From IMG/VR virus record IMGVR_UViG_3300025324_000038, positions 1-20,509 of that record: DNA of 20,509 nt; one strand, 5' to 3'. The position numbers were made by a program, and so were the translations under genes. Below the pieces are notes generated by a model. That model was given only the letters and a program-made list of their open reading frames with translations, searched no databases and was not told the origin of the DNA. The stretch comes from a virus. Positions 1 through 3,934 of this stretch are shown here, one piece after another (position 1 is the stretch's first letter; each line of letters opens with the position of its first letter).

Positions 1-224
1 GCTTTGTTAATCGCCCGTAGTCGCTGAGTTTCTTGCCAACCCTCGGTTAGCTCTCCGAGTTTACGCTCTAATGTGTTGGCGCGCGCTTTCAGTAAATCTA
101 TGTGCTGTAGGTTAGCGTAGATTTCGGAATGGATTTTGCGGATCAGATAGTTAAGACGGTCGATGCTGCAATCATCGTAGTGTGGTAGTCCACAGGTGGA
201 ACATGCTACACTATTGTTGGACAT
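1..224 (-). CDS. Small Cys-motif protein, partial (3' end outside window)
   Basis: The frame is open from an ATG at 224 leftward off the window edge, giving 74 visible codons; the C-terminus is missing. The SD AGAGGAAA lies a few bases upstream. Residues 8-19 carry C-x2-C-x7-C with a His between, a possible half zinc knuckle. The rest is charged and helical (Leu/Arg/Glu-rich, about residues 24-74) and looks coiled-coil-like. I do not recognise the family. A hairpin (235-259) abuts the SD and a sigma70-like promoter lies at 281-309, so this gene probably has its own transcription start and heads a leftward unit that continues outside the window. Being a gene is well supported; the function is unknown. 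Confidence 0.7.
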   Translation of the reverse strand, partial: MSNNSVACSTCGLPHYDDCSIDRLNYLIRKIHSEIYANLQHIDLLKARANTLERKLGELTEGWQETQRLRAINK

Positions 225-234
225 AAGACTTTCC

Positions 235-259
235 TCTAGGCGGGTCGTGTCGGCCTAGA
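235..259 (-). promoter_or_regulatory. 5'-leader hairpin abutting the SD of the 224 gene
   Basis: On the minus strand TCTAGGC (259-253) pairs with GCCTAGA (241-235) as a perfect 7-bp stem around an 11-nt loop. The stem ends inside the AGAGGAAA SD, so folding would hide part of it. It could stabilise the 5' end or modulate initiation. The structure is visible; the role is inferred. Confidence 0.4.
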
Positions 260-280
260 CGGTTCGGATCCATGAGGGTA

Positions 281-309
281 CTTGTACCACGTCTAGTCGG
301 ATTAGTCAA
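281..309 (-). promoter_or_regulatory. Leftward sigma70-like promoter
   Basis: On the minus strand TTGACT (309-304) and TACAAG (286-281) are 17 bp apart, with a TGG immediately before the -10 (extended -10). A 12-bp palindrome GGTACTTGTACC (277-288) overlaps the -10, and CTAGACG/CGTCTAG arms (255-261, 290-296) flank it, so a repressor site is possible. The expected start near 274 leads into the gene starting at 224. It shares its -35, spacing and TGG with the promoter at 1787-1815. Confidence 0.45.
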
Positions 310-377
310 GGCCGATTTTCTCCTGTCGCCATGCGGGTTTAGCCGGGGTGGCTAGTTTCTGACCAGGGGCGAGGGTG

Positions 378-542
378 TCATCGGCGGTTGGCTGGATAGG
401 TAATCATTAAATTAAATTTTCCTAGTGAAAAGCCACTAGCTCCATTACCATGCCAAAATCCACGGGGCCAATTAAACTTATCTGCAAGTGGATGACGTAC
501 CCAAATATGTATCCATAATTTATGTGAGAGTCTCATTTTCAT
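378..542 (-). CDS. Hypothetical 54-residue protein
   Basis: ATG at 542 follows AGGAG with 6-nt spacing; the stop is TGA at 380-378. An in-frame ATG two codons on is an alternative start. The product is basic and unusually rich in Trp, Phe and His (WIHIW, WPRGFWHGNG), with no evident membrane segment or known domain. It lies 12 bp after the zinc-knuckle gene 555-743 in the same leftward array. I do not recognise it; the strong SD, tight spacing and complete frame argue that it is real. Confidence 0.65.
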   Translation of the reverse strand: MKMRLSHKLWIHIWVRHPLADKFNWPRGFWHGNGASGFSLGKFNLMITYPANRR

Positions 543-554
543 GGGTTTCTCCTG

Positions 555-743
555 TTAGTTTATGCAAAACTTTACACAGGGACATTTACCACGGCGACAC
601 GCGCCGTATGAGTGATTGACATACTCATGACGAATACGCCAATGCCCACACGACTCGCATTCGTCTGTTTCGCGTTGGTGCTCCTCAGGAATATCTTCGC
701 GTTCTCGGTTGTCCGCGTCGCGGGCGAATTCGTTTTCTGCCAT
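555..743 (-). CDS. Cys-rich zinc-knuckle miniprotein (62 aa)
   Basis: ATG at 743 lies behind AGGAG and overlaps the stop of the 17-codon ORF upstream (TAATG). The first 27 residues are strongly acidic. The second half holds CESCGH (29-34), H39, H44, C49, then C54-P-C56 and C60. This CxxCGHxRxxH...GxC...CxCxxF arrangement is known from many small phage and actinobacterial proteins and is expected to bind one or two zinc ions. The target is unknown; small zinc proteins in phage early regions are often nucleic-acid or host-protein binders. The 62 residues appear full length. Confidence 0.8.
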   Translation of the reverse strand: MAENEFARDADNREREDIPEEHQRETDECESCGHWRIRHEYVNHSYGACRRGKCPCVKFCIN

Positions 744-796
744 TATTGGCTCCTATTCGGTAGGACGCGCCCACCACGTTCACAACGACGTATCAT
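743..796 (-). CDS. 17-residue mini-ORF coupled to the 62-aa zinc protein
   Basis: ATG at 796 follows an excellent SD (TAGGAGG, 7 nt away). The frame encodes only 17 basic residues (MIRRCERGG...) and its TAA shares bases with the next ATG (TAATG at 745-741). The SD of the downstream gene lies inside it. It may be a leader peptide that couples translation rather than a functional protein. The arrangement is visible; the role is inferred. Confidence 0.4.
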   Translation of the reverse strand: MIRRCERGGRVLPNRSQ

Positions 797-918
797 GTTA
801 TTCCTCCTACTAGGTTAATGATGCTACTATGTACGAAATCAAAGTGTAACCGAACGACTAACGCTAGGCGCACGCGAGCAAAGTTAATGGCCGTTTTTGA
901 ATGGAACGGCCAAACCAT
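793..918 (-). CDS. Possible 41-residue basic/hydrophobic protein
   Basis: ATG at 918 lies 12 nt after an AGGAG, a rather long spacing. The TGA overlaps the next start as ATGA (796-793). The product has basic residues alternating with a hydrophobic second half (LALVVRLHF, SSIINLVGGIT). The ATGA junction and filling of an otherwise empty gap favour a gene. Against it, the ORF carries the hairpin at 888-912 at its 5' end and has no recognisable family. Confidence 0.35.
   Translation of the reverse strand: MVWPFHSKTAINFARVRLALVVRLHFDFVHSSIINLVGGIT
888..912. terminator. Hairpin after the 206-aa gene (weak terminator or attenuator)
   Basis: TGGCCGTT (888-895) and AACGGCCA (905-912) form a perfect 8-bp GC-rich stem with a 9-nt loop, on the leftward transcript after the stop at 956. 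No clean T-run follows on either strand, so a classical intrinsic terminator is doubtful; an RNA processing or attenuation site is equally possible. Confidence 0.35.
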
Positions 919-920
919 TC

Positions 921-956
921 ACACTAGCTACTCCTGCAAAGCGGTTTCGCTAGTGT
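921..956. repeat. 8-bp inverted repeat at the stop of the 206-aa gene
   Basis: ACACTAGC (921-928) and GCTAGTGT (949-956) are perfect 8-bp arms with a 20-nt spacer. The right arm touches the TAA of the 206-residue gene, and the hairpin 888-912 follows. Two structures in tandem at a gene end suggest a transcription or mRNA-end signal. Confidence 0.4.
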
Positions 957-1576
957 TAGCCGATAACCTCCGTAGCCTTGGCAGTGGGCGAAACACCATC
1001 CACCAGCTTGTAAACGCCCTCATCCTCATTCCACGTCACTGCCTTTGCCTCGACCAGCTTACGCGCGGCAGTCTTCCATGGACCGAATCCGACGGACTTC
1101 TCAGCGCTCTTGCGCGCTTCCTCAGTGTCACCACCGGTACTTGCACGAAGATTGACGTTTGCGAGCATGCCATTGATTCCCTGCACCAACTTACGAAGTG
1201 GGAATCCGAGGACATCCACCTTTTCCTTACCGATGCTAATTTCGGTGGATTCAGCCGCGATCGACTCATACGCAGCAGCACGCAGCATCTTGTCGAGCGA
1301 ATTGTTGACGATGCGATGCAGAAGTGCTCGGTTGGTCTCCTCCTTGCCTGCCTTGGGCGCATCCTCGCCGATACCGAAAATGCTGGTGAACGTGTCTAGT
1401 GCAGGACTATCGTTCATGAGTCCGTTGACAAACGAGTCGATTACTGCCGCAGTCGGGCGCTTGTACTGAAGGATCTTTTTTGCATCCTTCTCTCCACCAC
1501 CCGCGGCCACTTCCACCTCGACCACTTCCATACCATTCTCGACACTGAGCACCTTCTCTACCTTTGCTCGCGGCAT
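956..1576 (-). CDS. Hypothetical protein, 206 aa, unknown function
   Basis: ATG at 1576 is preceded by CAGGAG with good spacing; the frame is complete (206 residues). It is the largest product of the leftward cluster. The N-terminus is Val/Glu-rich (about residues 1-25) with a Gly-Gly-Gly linker, the middle is helical and charged (30-130), and the C-terminal part (155-205) looks like a small winged or helical domain ending in a Tyr-Lys-Leu-Val strand. No signal peptide, membrane segment, Cys cluster or nucleotide-binding motif is visible. I do not recognise the family. It lies 28 bp after the mini zinc-ribbon gene at 1605-1718 and is probably co-transcribed with it from the promoter at 1787-1815. 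Confidence 0.8.
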   Translation of the reverse strand: MPRAKVEKVLSVENGMEVVEVEVAAGGGEKDAKKILQYKRPTAAVIDSFVNGLMNDSPALDTFTSIFGIGEDAPKAGKEETNRALLHRIVNNSLDKMLRAAAYESIAAESTEISIGKEKVDVLGFPLRKLVQGINGMLANVNLRASTGGDTEEARKSAEKSVGFGPWKTAARKLVEAKAVTWNEDEGVYKLVDGVSPTAKATEVIG

Positions 1577-1604
1577 TGCCTTTTCTCCTGTTTTGGGTTA
1601 TAAG

Positions 1605-1718
1605 TTAGAACAGTTTACGAAGCATCTGCCCCCACAGGATAGGACTACAGAATGCGCACACTGGCAGCGTAGCGCGATCAAGTAACCGACCGCATCGGTT
1701 GCACTTAGTGTAACGCAT
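1605..1718 (-). CDS. 37-residue zinc-ribbon miniprotein
   Basis: ATG at 1718 lies behind GGAG (spacing about 7). The 37 residues contain CNRCG (6-10) and CAFC (21-24), so two CxxC knuckles 12 residues apart make a classic four-Cys zinc ribbon; the C-terminus is hydrophobic/basic (PILWGQMLRKLF). It is the first gene after the best promoter of the leftward region. An overlapping longer frame (1598-1810, needing a TTG start) lacks an SD and is rejected in its favour. Zinc binding is inferred from the four cysteines; the biological role is unknown. Confidence 0.7.
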   Translation of the reverse strand: MRYTKCNRCGRLLDRATLPVCAFCSPILWGQMLRKLF

Positions 1719-1744
1719 TGTCTATCTCCTATCCTGTGGCTATC

Positions 1745-1768
1745 CCGCTGGCGCCTATTCGCTAGCGG
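1745..1768. promoter_or_regulatory. Leader hairpin upstream of the zinc-ribbon gene
   Basis: CCGCTGGCG (1745-1753) and CGCTAGCGG (1760-1768) form a 9-position stem with one mismatch and a 6-nt loop. It lies in the expected 5' leader between the promoter (1787-1815) and the ATG at 1718. A role as a 5' mRNA stabiliser is inferred. Confidence 0.35.
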
Positions 1769-1786
1769 TCCTTCCGACTCCCTTAC

Positions 1787-1815
1787 CTTATACCATGTCG
1801 GGAGACGCAAGTCAA
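1787..1815 (-). promoter_or_regulatory. Strong leftward sigma70-like promoter
   Basis: On the minus strand TTGACT (1815-1810) is followed after exactly 17 bp by TATAAG (1792-1787), preceded by TGG (extended -10). This is the closest match to sigma70 consensus that I found in the window. Transcription would start near 1780 and read the zinc-ribbon gene, the 206-aa gene and the small genes after it. Confidence 0.6.
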
Positions 1816-1989
1816 GTGAATTGATAGGGGCCGCGCTTCCTAGTCGGCTCGGATTAGCGAGGGTTTAGCTCGTGGCGCGGTGACGCTGCCAGACTAGCCG
1901 GTTAGGGCCCGAATCTGGGAGCGTGCCGACCCTCGTGAGCCAGCGCGACCCGGTATCACCTCCGATTTGTCCCATTTTGGTTATTGGGA
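1816..1989. other. Intergenic, no credible gene
   Basis: About 175 bp between the stop of the 54-aa gene and the promoter at 1787-1815. A 36-codon minus frame (1975-1865) has no SD before its ATG. An isolated GGAGGTGAT (minus strand, about 1963-1955) has no start codon at a proper distance. Nothing else is supported here. Confidence 0.5.
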
Positions 1990-2154
1990 CTAATCTAGAA
2001 CGTTAACCTCAAAGTCCTCGTAGTCCCATAGGTACATGGGATTTCGACGTCGCATCAGCAACATGGCTCGTTCGACTGATCGCTCACTGTCGAATACTGC
2101 AACCACTTTGTCGGACGCATCCGGATCTATACGGATTAGTACCCATACGCGCAT
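1990..2154 (-). CDS. Small phage protein, 54 aa (DUF7336-like pattern)
   Basis: ATG at 2154 follows AGGAG with 5-nt spacing; the stop is TAG at 1992-1990. The order is an N-terminal beta strand (VWVLIRID), an acidic turn, a second strand (KVVAVFDS), a helix with Glu/Arg (SERSVERAMLLMRRR), and an acidic C-terminal strand (YEDFEVNVLD). This strand-strand-helix-strand pattern with 'VVAVFDS' resembles small phage proteins of the DUF7336 type; that assignment is from memory of the pattern. It overlaps the end of the 2136-2327 frame by 19 bp. Its biochemical role is unknown. Confidence 0.75.
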   Translation of the reverse strand: MRVWVLIRIDPDASDKVVAVFDSERSVERAMLLMRRRNPMYLWDYEDFEVNVLD

Positions 2155-2327
2155 TTGCACTCCTGTCGACGTTCTAGCGTGTGATGCAGAACGTCAGCCG
2201 CAAACGACCGATGCGAAGGAACCAAATTCCACCATGCTTGCGCATATTGGCTATCACCTCCCCTTGTCCACAGGACATTGTACCATGACTGATAGTGTCC
2301 GTCGAGTGCTAGGTTAACTTCTAGCAT
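2136..2327 (-). CDS. Hypothetical 63-residue protein
   Basis: ATG at 2327 lies 8 nt after GGAG, just past the stop of the 69-aa gene (2332). The product is Trp/His-rich (QSWYNVLW, QAWWNL, VLHH) and ends with CKCAYGY. The frame fits the tight packing of the cluster and runs 19 bp into the next gene. No family is recognised. A 23-codon frame with a very strong SD is nested inside it at 2174-2245; one or both may be translated, which lowers certainty for each. Confidence 0.5.
   Translation of the reverse strand: MLEVNLALDGHYQSWYNVLWTRGGDSQYAQAWWNLVPSHRSFAADVLHHTLERRQECKCAYGY
2174..2245 (-). CDS. Nested 23-residue basic miniprotein
   Basis: ATG at 2245 is preceded by GGAGGTGAT, a 9-nt match to the 16S rRNA 3' end, 7 nt away. 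The 23 residues are basic and amphipathic (GGIWFLRIGRLRLTF), resembling the very short 'GGIWF.R.GR' peptides seen in some phage genomes (recollection only). It lies wholly inside the 2136-2327 frame in another register. Initiation here is well supported by the SD; whether the peptide is functional is unknown. Confidence 0.45.
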   Translation of the reverse strand: MRKHGGIWFLRIGRLRLTFCITR

Positions 2328-2331
2328 TTGA

Positions 2332-2541
2332 TTACTCCGAGGATGATAGCCACTCAGCAAAAATGTACTTTGCGAGATCTGAGCGCCTTGCGTAGCACGT
2401 TATCAGATAGTGATTGTACTCCACCTCCACCTGTACCATGACATAGAATTCACGCTCGGCCGCATCGTAGTAGTCATAGTGACTGTCCACCGTGCGAATG
2501 CTATCCATGTGTACGTACCGAATTGATTTACCAATTCTCAT
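2332..2541 (-). CDS. Hypothetical 69-residue protein
   Basis: ATG at 2541 overlaps the previous stop as ATGA and has GAGGAG upstream. The protein is rich in Tyr and acidic residues; alternating hydrophobic/charged segments (FYVMVQVEVEYNHYLITCYA, residues 32-51) suggest beta strands followed by a C-terminal helix. No Cys motif, signal peptide or membrane segment. Third gene of a three-gene coupled set (2812-2672, 2672-2538, 2541-2332). Function unknown. Confidence 0.75.
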   Translation of the reverse strand: MRIGKSIRYVHMDSIRTVDSHYDYYDAAEREFYVMVQVEVEYNHYLITCYARRSDLAKYIFAEWLSSSE

Positions 2542-2672
2542 TGTCTTGTCTCCTCAGCGTATTCGCACTCTGCATCGGTTGTGCATGTGGACCATTGGGC
2601 GCTATCACCGTAGAGGTAGACTACCATGGCCCAGAGCAGGATTGCAAGCAATGTTGTGATCAGGCGCGACAT
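2538..2672 (-). CDS. Small membrane or exported protein (44 aa)
   Basis: The start chosen is the ATG at 2672, which overlaps the upstream TGA (TGATG); a longer frame back to 2780 runs through the preceding gene and has no SD. Residues 4-21 form one hydrophobic segment (LITTLLAILLWAMVVYLY), then a short tail with C30 and C36 in 'CTTDAEC'. An N-terminal membrane anchor followed by a CxTDxxC tail is a recurring design in small phage proteins. Predicted single-pass inner-membrane protein with its Cys-containing tail outside; function unknown, possibly superinfection exclusion or membrane alteration (speculation). Confidence 0.7.
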   Translation of the reverse strand: MSRLITTLLAILLWAMVVYLYGDSAQWSTCTTDAECEYAEETRQ

Positions 2673-2812
2673 CAGATATAGCCTAGCACGATTAGCCATG
2701 ACTTGCAGCCATGTTTGCACGCTCCATCGGGCTCTACTCGACAGCCGTCGGTTGCACGTGCTACGCCGTCCATGATCCATCGCTTCATTGTATTGATGCT
2801 AGGCCGTTTCAT
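2672..2812 (-). CDS. Small conserved phage protein with 'VEPDG.C.HG..SWL' motif (46 aa)
   Basis: ATG at 2812 follows a strong AGGAGG (spacing about 8). After a basic N-terminus the protein contains DGCRVEPDGACKHGCKSWL (22-40) and ends in hydrophobic IVLGYI. This C...VEPDG.C.HG..SWL.VLG.I pattern recurs in very small proteins of unrelated phages and plasmids; I recognise the pattern, not a function. Three Cys and one His suggest zinc binding. It is the first gene leftward of the 1.1-kb control region; a TGACACTGTCA palindrome (2829-2839) lies just before the SD, so it is a likely repressor target. Confidence 0.8.
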   Translation of the reverse strand: MKRPSINTMKRWIMDGVARATDGCRVEPDGACKHGCKSWLIVLGYI

Positions 2813-3006
2813 TGTTCTATCCTCCTAGTGACACTGTCATGGTGCCGTCCGATGCGTAAGTAGCTAACTTCGCTCGCGTTTCAAGGCCCCCAATGTCGCC
2901 TGACACTGTCAACCCCGAAACGCTAGGGAAATCAATGACTTGCGAAGCACTACGCTCGCGGCCCCTGTGTGCGTGCGCGTGCGCTGGTTAGAAATCATCC
3001 AATAAG

Positions 3007-3083
3007 TCTTATTCTGGATTCTATAGTCGTATTCTTATCTTAGTATACTACTTCTATATACTACTAGACAACCTAGAATAAGA
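3007..3083. repeat. AT-rich block inside a 9-bp inverted repeat
   Basis: TCTTATTCT (3007-3015) and AGAATAAGA (3075-3083) are perfect inverted arms. Between them lie the palindrome TAGTATACTA (3041-3050) and the direct repeat TATACTACT (twice, separated by TCTA). The block is strongly AT-rich in a GC-richer neighbourhood, so it could be a DNA-unwinding element; it also contains the leftward promoter at 3042-3071. Confidence 0.55.
3042..3071 (-). promoter_or_regulatory. Leftward promoter for the small-gene cluster
   Basis: On the minus strand TTGTCT (3071-3066) and TATACT (3047-3042) are 18 bp apart. Transcription starting near 3035 would pass two TGACACTGTCA sites (2901, 2829) before the first gene at 2812. 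I found no better leftward promoter between 2813 and 3000; a TTGACA there lies within the 2901 palindrome and has no -10. Confidence 0.45.
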
Positions 3084-3209
3084 ACAATCTGGTAAGAAAA
3101 TGACCACCCACGCACACACAGTGGTCGAATCCCTGCTGTCTCCTAAGTGCTCGAAAACGTTGACCAAAGTGCTCTGACACTGTCAGGCAAGGTCAAGGGG
3201 TCAATGGGT

Positions 3210-3246
3210 GCGCGCTAAGCTCGCGTCAGCGTTAGCGAAAGCGCGC
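3210..3246. repeat. Nested GC-rich inverted repeat
   Basis: GCGCGCT (3210-3216) pairs with AGCGCGC (3240-3246), and TCGC (3221-3224) with GCGA (3235-3238) nests inside. It lies between the third and fourth TGACACTGTCA sites. Could be a hairpin in leader RNA or part of an origin; no T-run for a terminator. Confidence 0.4.
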
Positions 3247-3424
3247 TACCGTGTCATCCACAGTACCATGACACTGTCACGCGCGCTTACCTAAACACTT
3301 AGCGCAAGTCACGCGGGTCCAATCTGTAGTACGATCGGCGCTTAGCCAACGACTAACAACACGCTGACACAGAATGCGCCAAAACCCATCACGATTAGTT
3401 AGATAGTGTGTTACGTGCATACAC

Positions 3425-3437
3425 TAGCATAATGCTA
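3425..3437. repeat. 13-bp palindrome TAGCATAATGCTA
   Basis: Perfect TAGCAT/ATGCTA arms around a central A. Stand-alone operator-like site in the control region; partner protein unknown. Confidence 0.4.
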
Positions 3438-3462
3438 ATATGATACCATGATGCTGCCTGGA

Positions 3463-3487
3463 GCGCCCACAACCTGTTGTGGTGCGC
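3463..3487. repeat. Stable hairpin with 10-bp stem
   Basis: GCGC+CCACAA (3463-3472) pairs with TTGTGG+GCGC (3477-3482 and 3484-3487) around a CCTG tetraloop, with one bulged T (3483). A direct repeat GTGCGCGCCCA follows at 3482-3492 and 3510-3520. No T-run follows, so it is not an obvious terminator; it could be an origin or RNA structure. Confidence 0.45.
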
Positions 3488-3538
3488 GCCCATGCGACCA
3501 CTACCCATTGTGCGCGCCCAGGCACGCGCGCACACCAA

Positions 3539-3629
3539 TCGGGCACTATGCCCGAATGATCGGGCACTATGCCCGAACGCTAACCCATTGATATTGCGGT
3601 ACAATCCTGCTATCGGGCACAATGCCCGA
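3539..3629. repeat. Three copies of operator-like palindrome TCGGGCAC(T/A)ATGCCCGA
   Basis: Copies at 3539-3555, 3560-3576 and 3613-3629. Each has perfect 7-bp arms TCGGGCA/TGCCCGA around a 3-bp centre (CTA, CTA, CAA). Starts are 21 and 53 bp apart, close to whole helical turns (2 and 5), so bound dimers would sit on about the same DNA face. This is typical of cooperative repressor operators or iterons. The binding protein is not identified; the HTH-like product of 3952-4341 is one candidate by proximity only. Confidence 0.75.
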
Positions 3630-3639
3630 ATGCGCCCCA

Positions 3640-3653
3640 CCTGTCTAGACAGG
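3640..3653. repeat. Perfect 14-bp palindrome CCTGTCTAGACAGG
   Basis: Fully self-complementary, 11 bp after the third TCGGGCA palindrome and one base before the next palindrome (3655-3674). Operator-like; unrelated in sequence to the other families. Confidence 0.5.
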
Positions 3654-3654
3654 C

Positions 3655-3674
3655 ATATGCAAACATTTGCATAT
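3655..3674. repeat. 20-bp palindrome ATATGCAAA-CA-TTTGCATAT
   Basis: Nine-base perfect arms around CA. A second palindrome with the same CA centre, TTTTAAA-CA-TTTAAAA, lies at 3765-3780. AT-rich palindromes of this kind suit a dimeric DNA-binding protein or strand opening. Confidence 0.5.
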
Positions 3675-3764
3675 TTGAATAATCAAATTAATGCATTGCG
3701 TCAATGGGGGTGGGGGAGGGCTTTTCGACTACTTGGCATGAGAATTGCAGTCATTCTCCCCTAA

Positions 3765-3780
3765 TTTTAAACATTTAAAA
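3765..3780. repeat. 16-bp AT palindrome TTTTAAA-CA-TTTAAAA
   Basis: Perfect 7-bp arms with a CA centre, shared with 3655-3674. It lies about 75 bp upstream of the rightward promoter -35 and could be an activator site or UP-like element; inferred only from position. Confidence 0.35.
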
Positions 3781-3855
3781 CCTATCAGTTTTTAATATCC
3801 ATTCTCGCTTTACATCTAATGTTTCATGAAGCTGGCTGACTAGGCGTGATTTTTC

Positions 3856-3885
3856 TTGACACGTGCGCGTACGGGCTGATAGAGT
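3856..3885 (+). promoter_or_regulatory. Rightward promoter of the virion operon
   Basis: TTGACA (3856-3861, perfect -35) and TAGAGT (3880-3885) are 18 bp apart with a TGA just before the -10. The predicted start near 3892 would place GGAGGAGG (3895-3902) almost at the mRNA 5' end. It is the only convincing rightward sigma70-type promoter I found ahead of the long plus-strand gene series. Confidence 0.5.
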
Positions 3886-3913
3886 CACGCCAACGGAGGA
3901 GGTAGTCTAGGCA

Positions 3914-3934
3914 ATGGATGTCGCTTTGCGATAA
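3914..3934 (+). CDS. Six-residue leader ORF behind a very strong SD
   Basis: GGAGGAGG (3895-3902) is followed by ATG at 3914 and a TAA after MDVALR. A second tiny ORF, MDNDNG (3939-3959), then overlaps the start of the 3952 gene, which has no SD of its own. A leader that delivers ribosomes to 3952 by re-initiation is plausible. The strong SD is certain; translation of the peptide is inferred. Confidence 0.35.
   Translation: MDVALR

Larger units (their letters stand above)
2829..3279. repeat. Four copies of palindrome TGACACTGTCA
   Basis: Identical 11-bp sites lie at 2829-2839, 2901-2911, 3175-3185 and 3269-3279. Each has perfect TGACA/TGTCA arms around a central C, and all four carry the same base in the centre on the plus strand. 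Half-sites GTGTCA (3251-3256) and TGACAC (3365-3370) lie nearby. I noticed no full copy elsewhere in the window. Such arrays typically bind a dimeric repressor or a replication initiator; the protein is not identified here. Confidence 0.75.

Noticed and set aside
818-1469. Long plus-strand frames (818-1399, 1110-1469) opposite the 206-aa gene
   Set aside because: Antisense shadows: no convincing SD and low-complexity Ser/Arg/Leu translations, while the minus frame 956-1576 has a good SD and a normal protein.
1598-1810. 70-codon minus-strand frame starting with TTG
   Set aside because: No SD, its start lies in the -35/-10 region of a strong promoter, and a 37-residue zinc ribbon with a good SD occupies another frame of the same DNA (1605-1718).
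1865-1975. 36-codon minus-strand frame
   Set aside because: ATG at 1975 has no SD, and the only SD-like sequence is inside the frame without a suitable start.
2538-2780. 80-residue version of the small membrane protein starting at 2780
   Set aside because: The added N-terminus is an out-of-frame reading of the 2672-2812 gene and has no SD; the TGATG-coupled ATG at 2672 is better.
3706-3720. G-rich tract GGGGGTGGGGGAGGG as G-quadruplex
   Set aside because: Only three G-runs; a stable three-layer quadruplex needs four.
3395-3764. Plus (3477-3764) and minus (3395-3640) frames in the control region
   Set aside because: Their translations mirror the palindromic repeats (e.g. repeated RALCPN), lack SDs and look unlike proteins.
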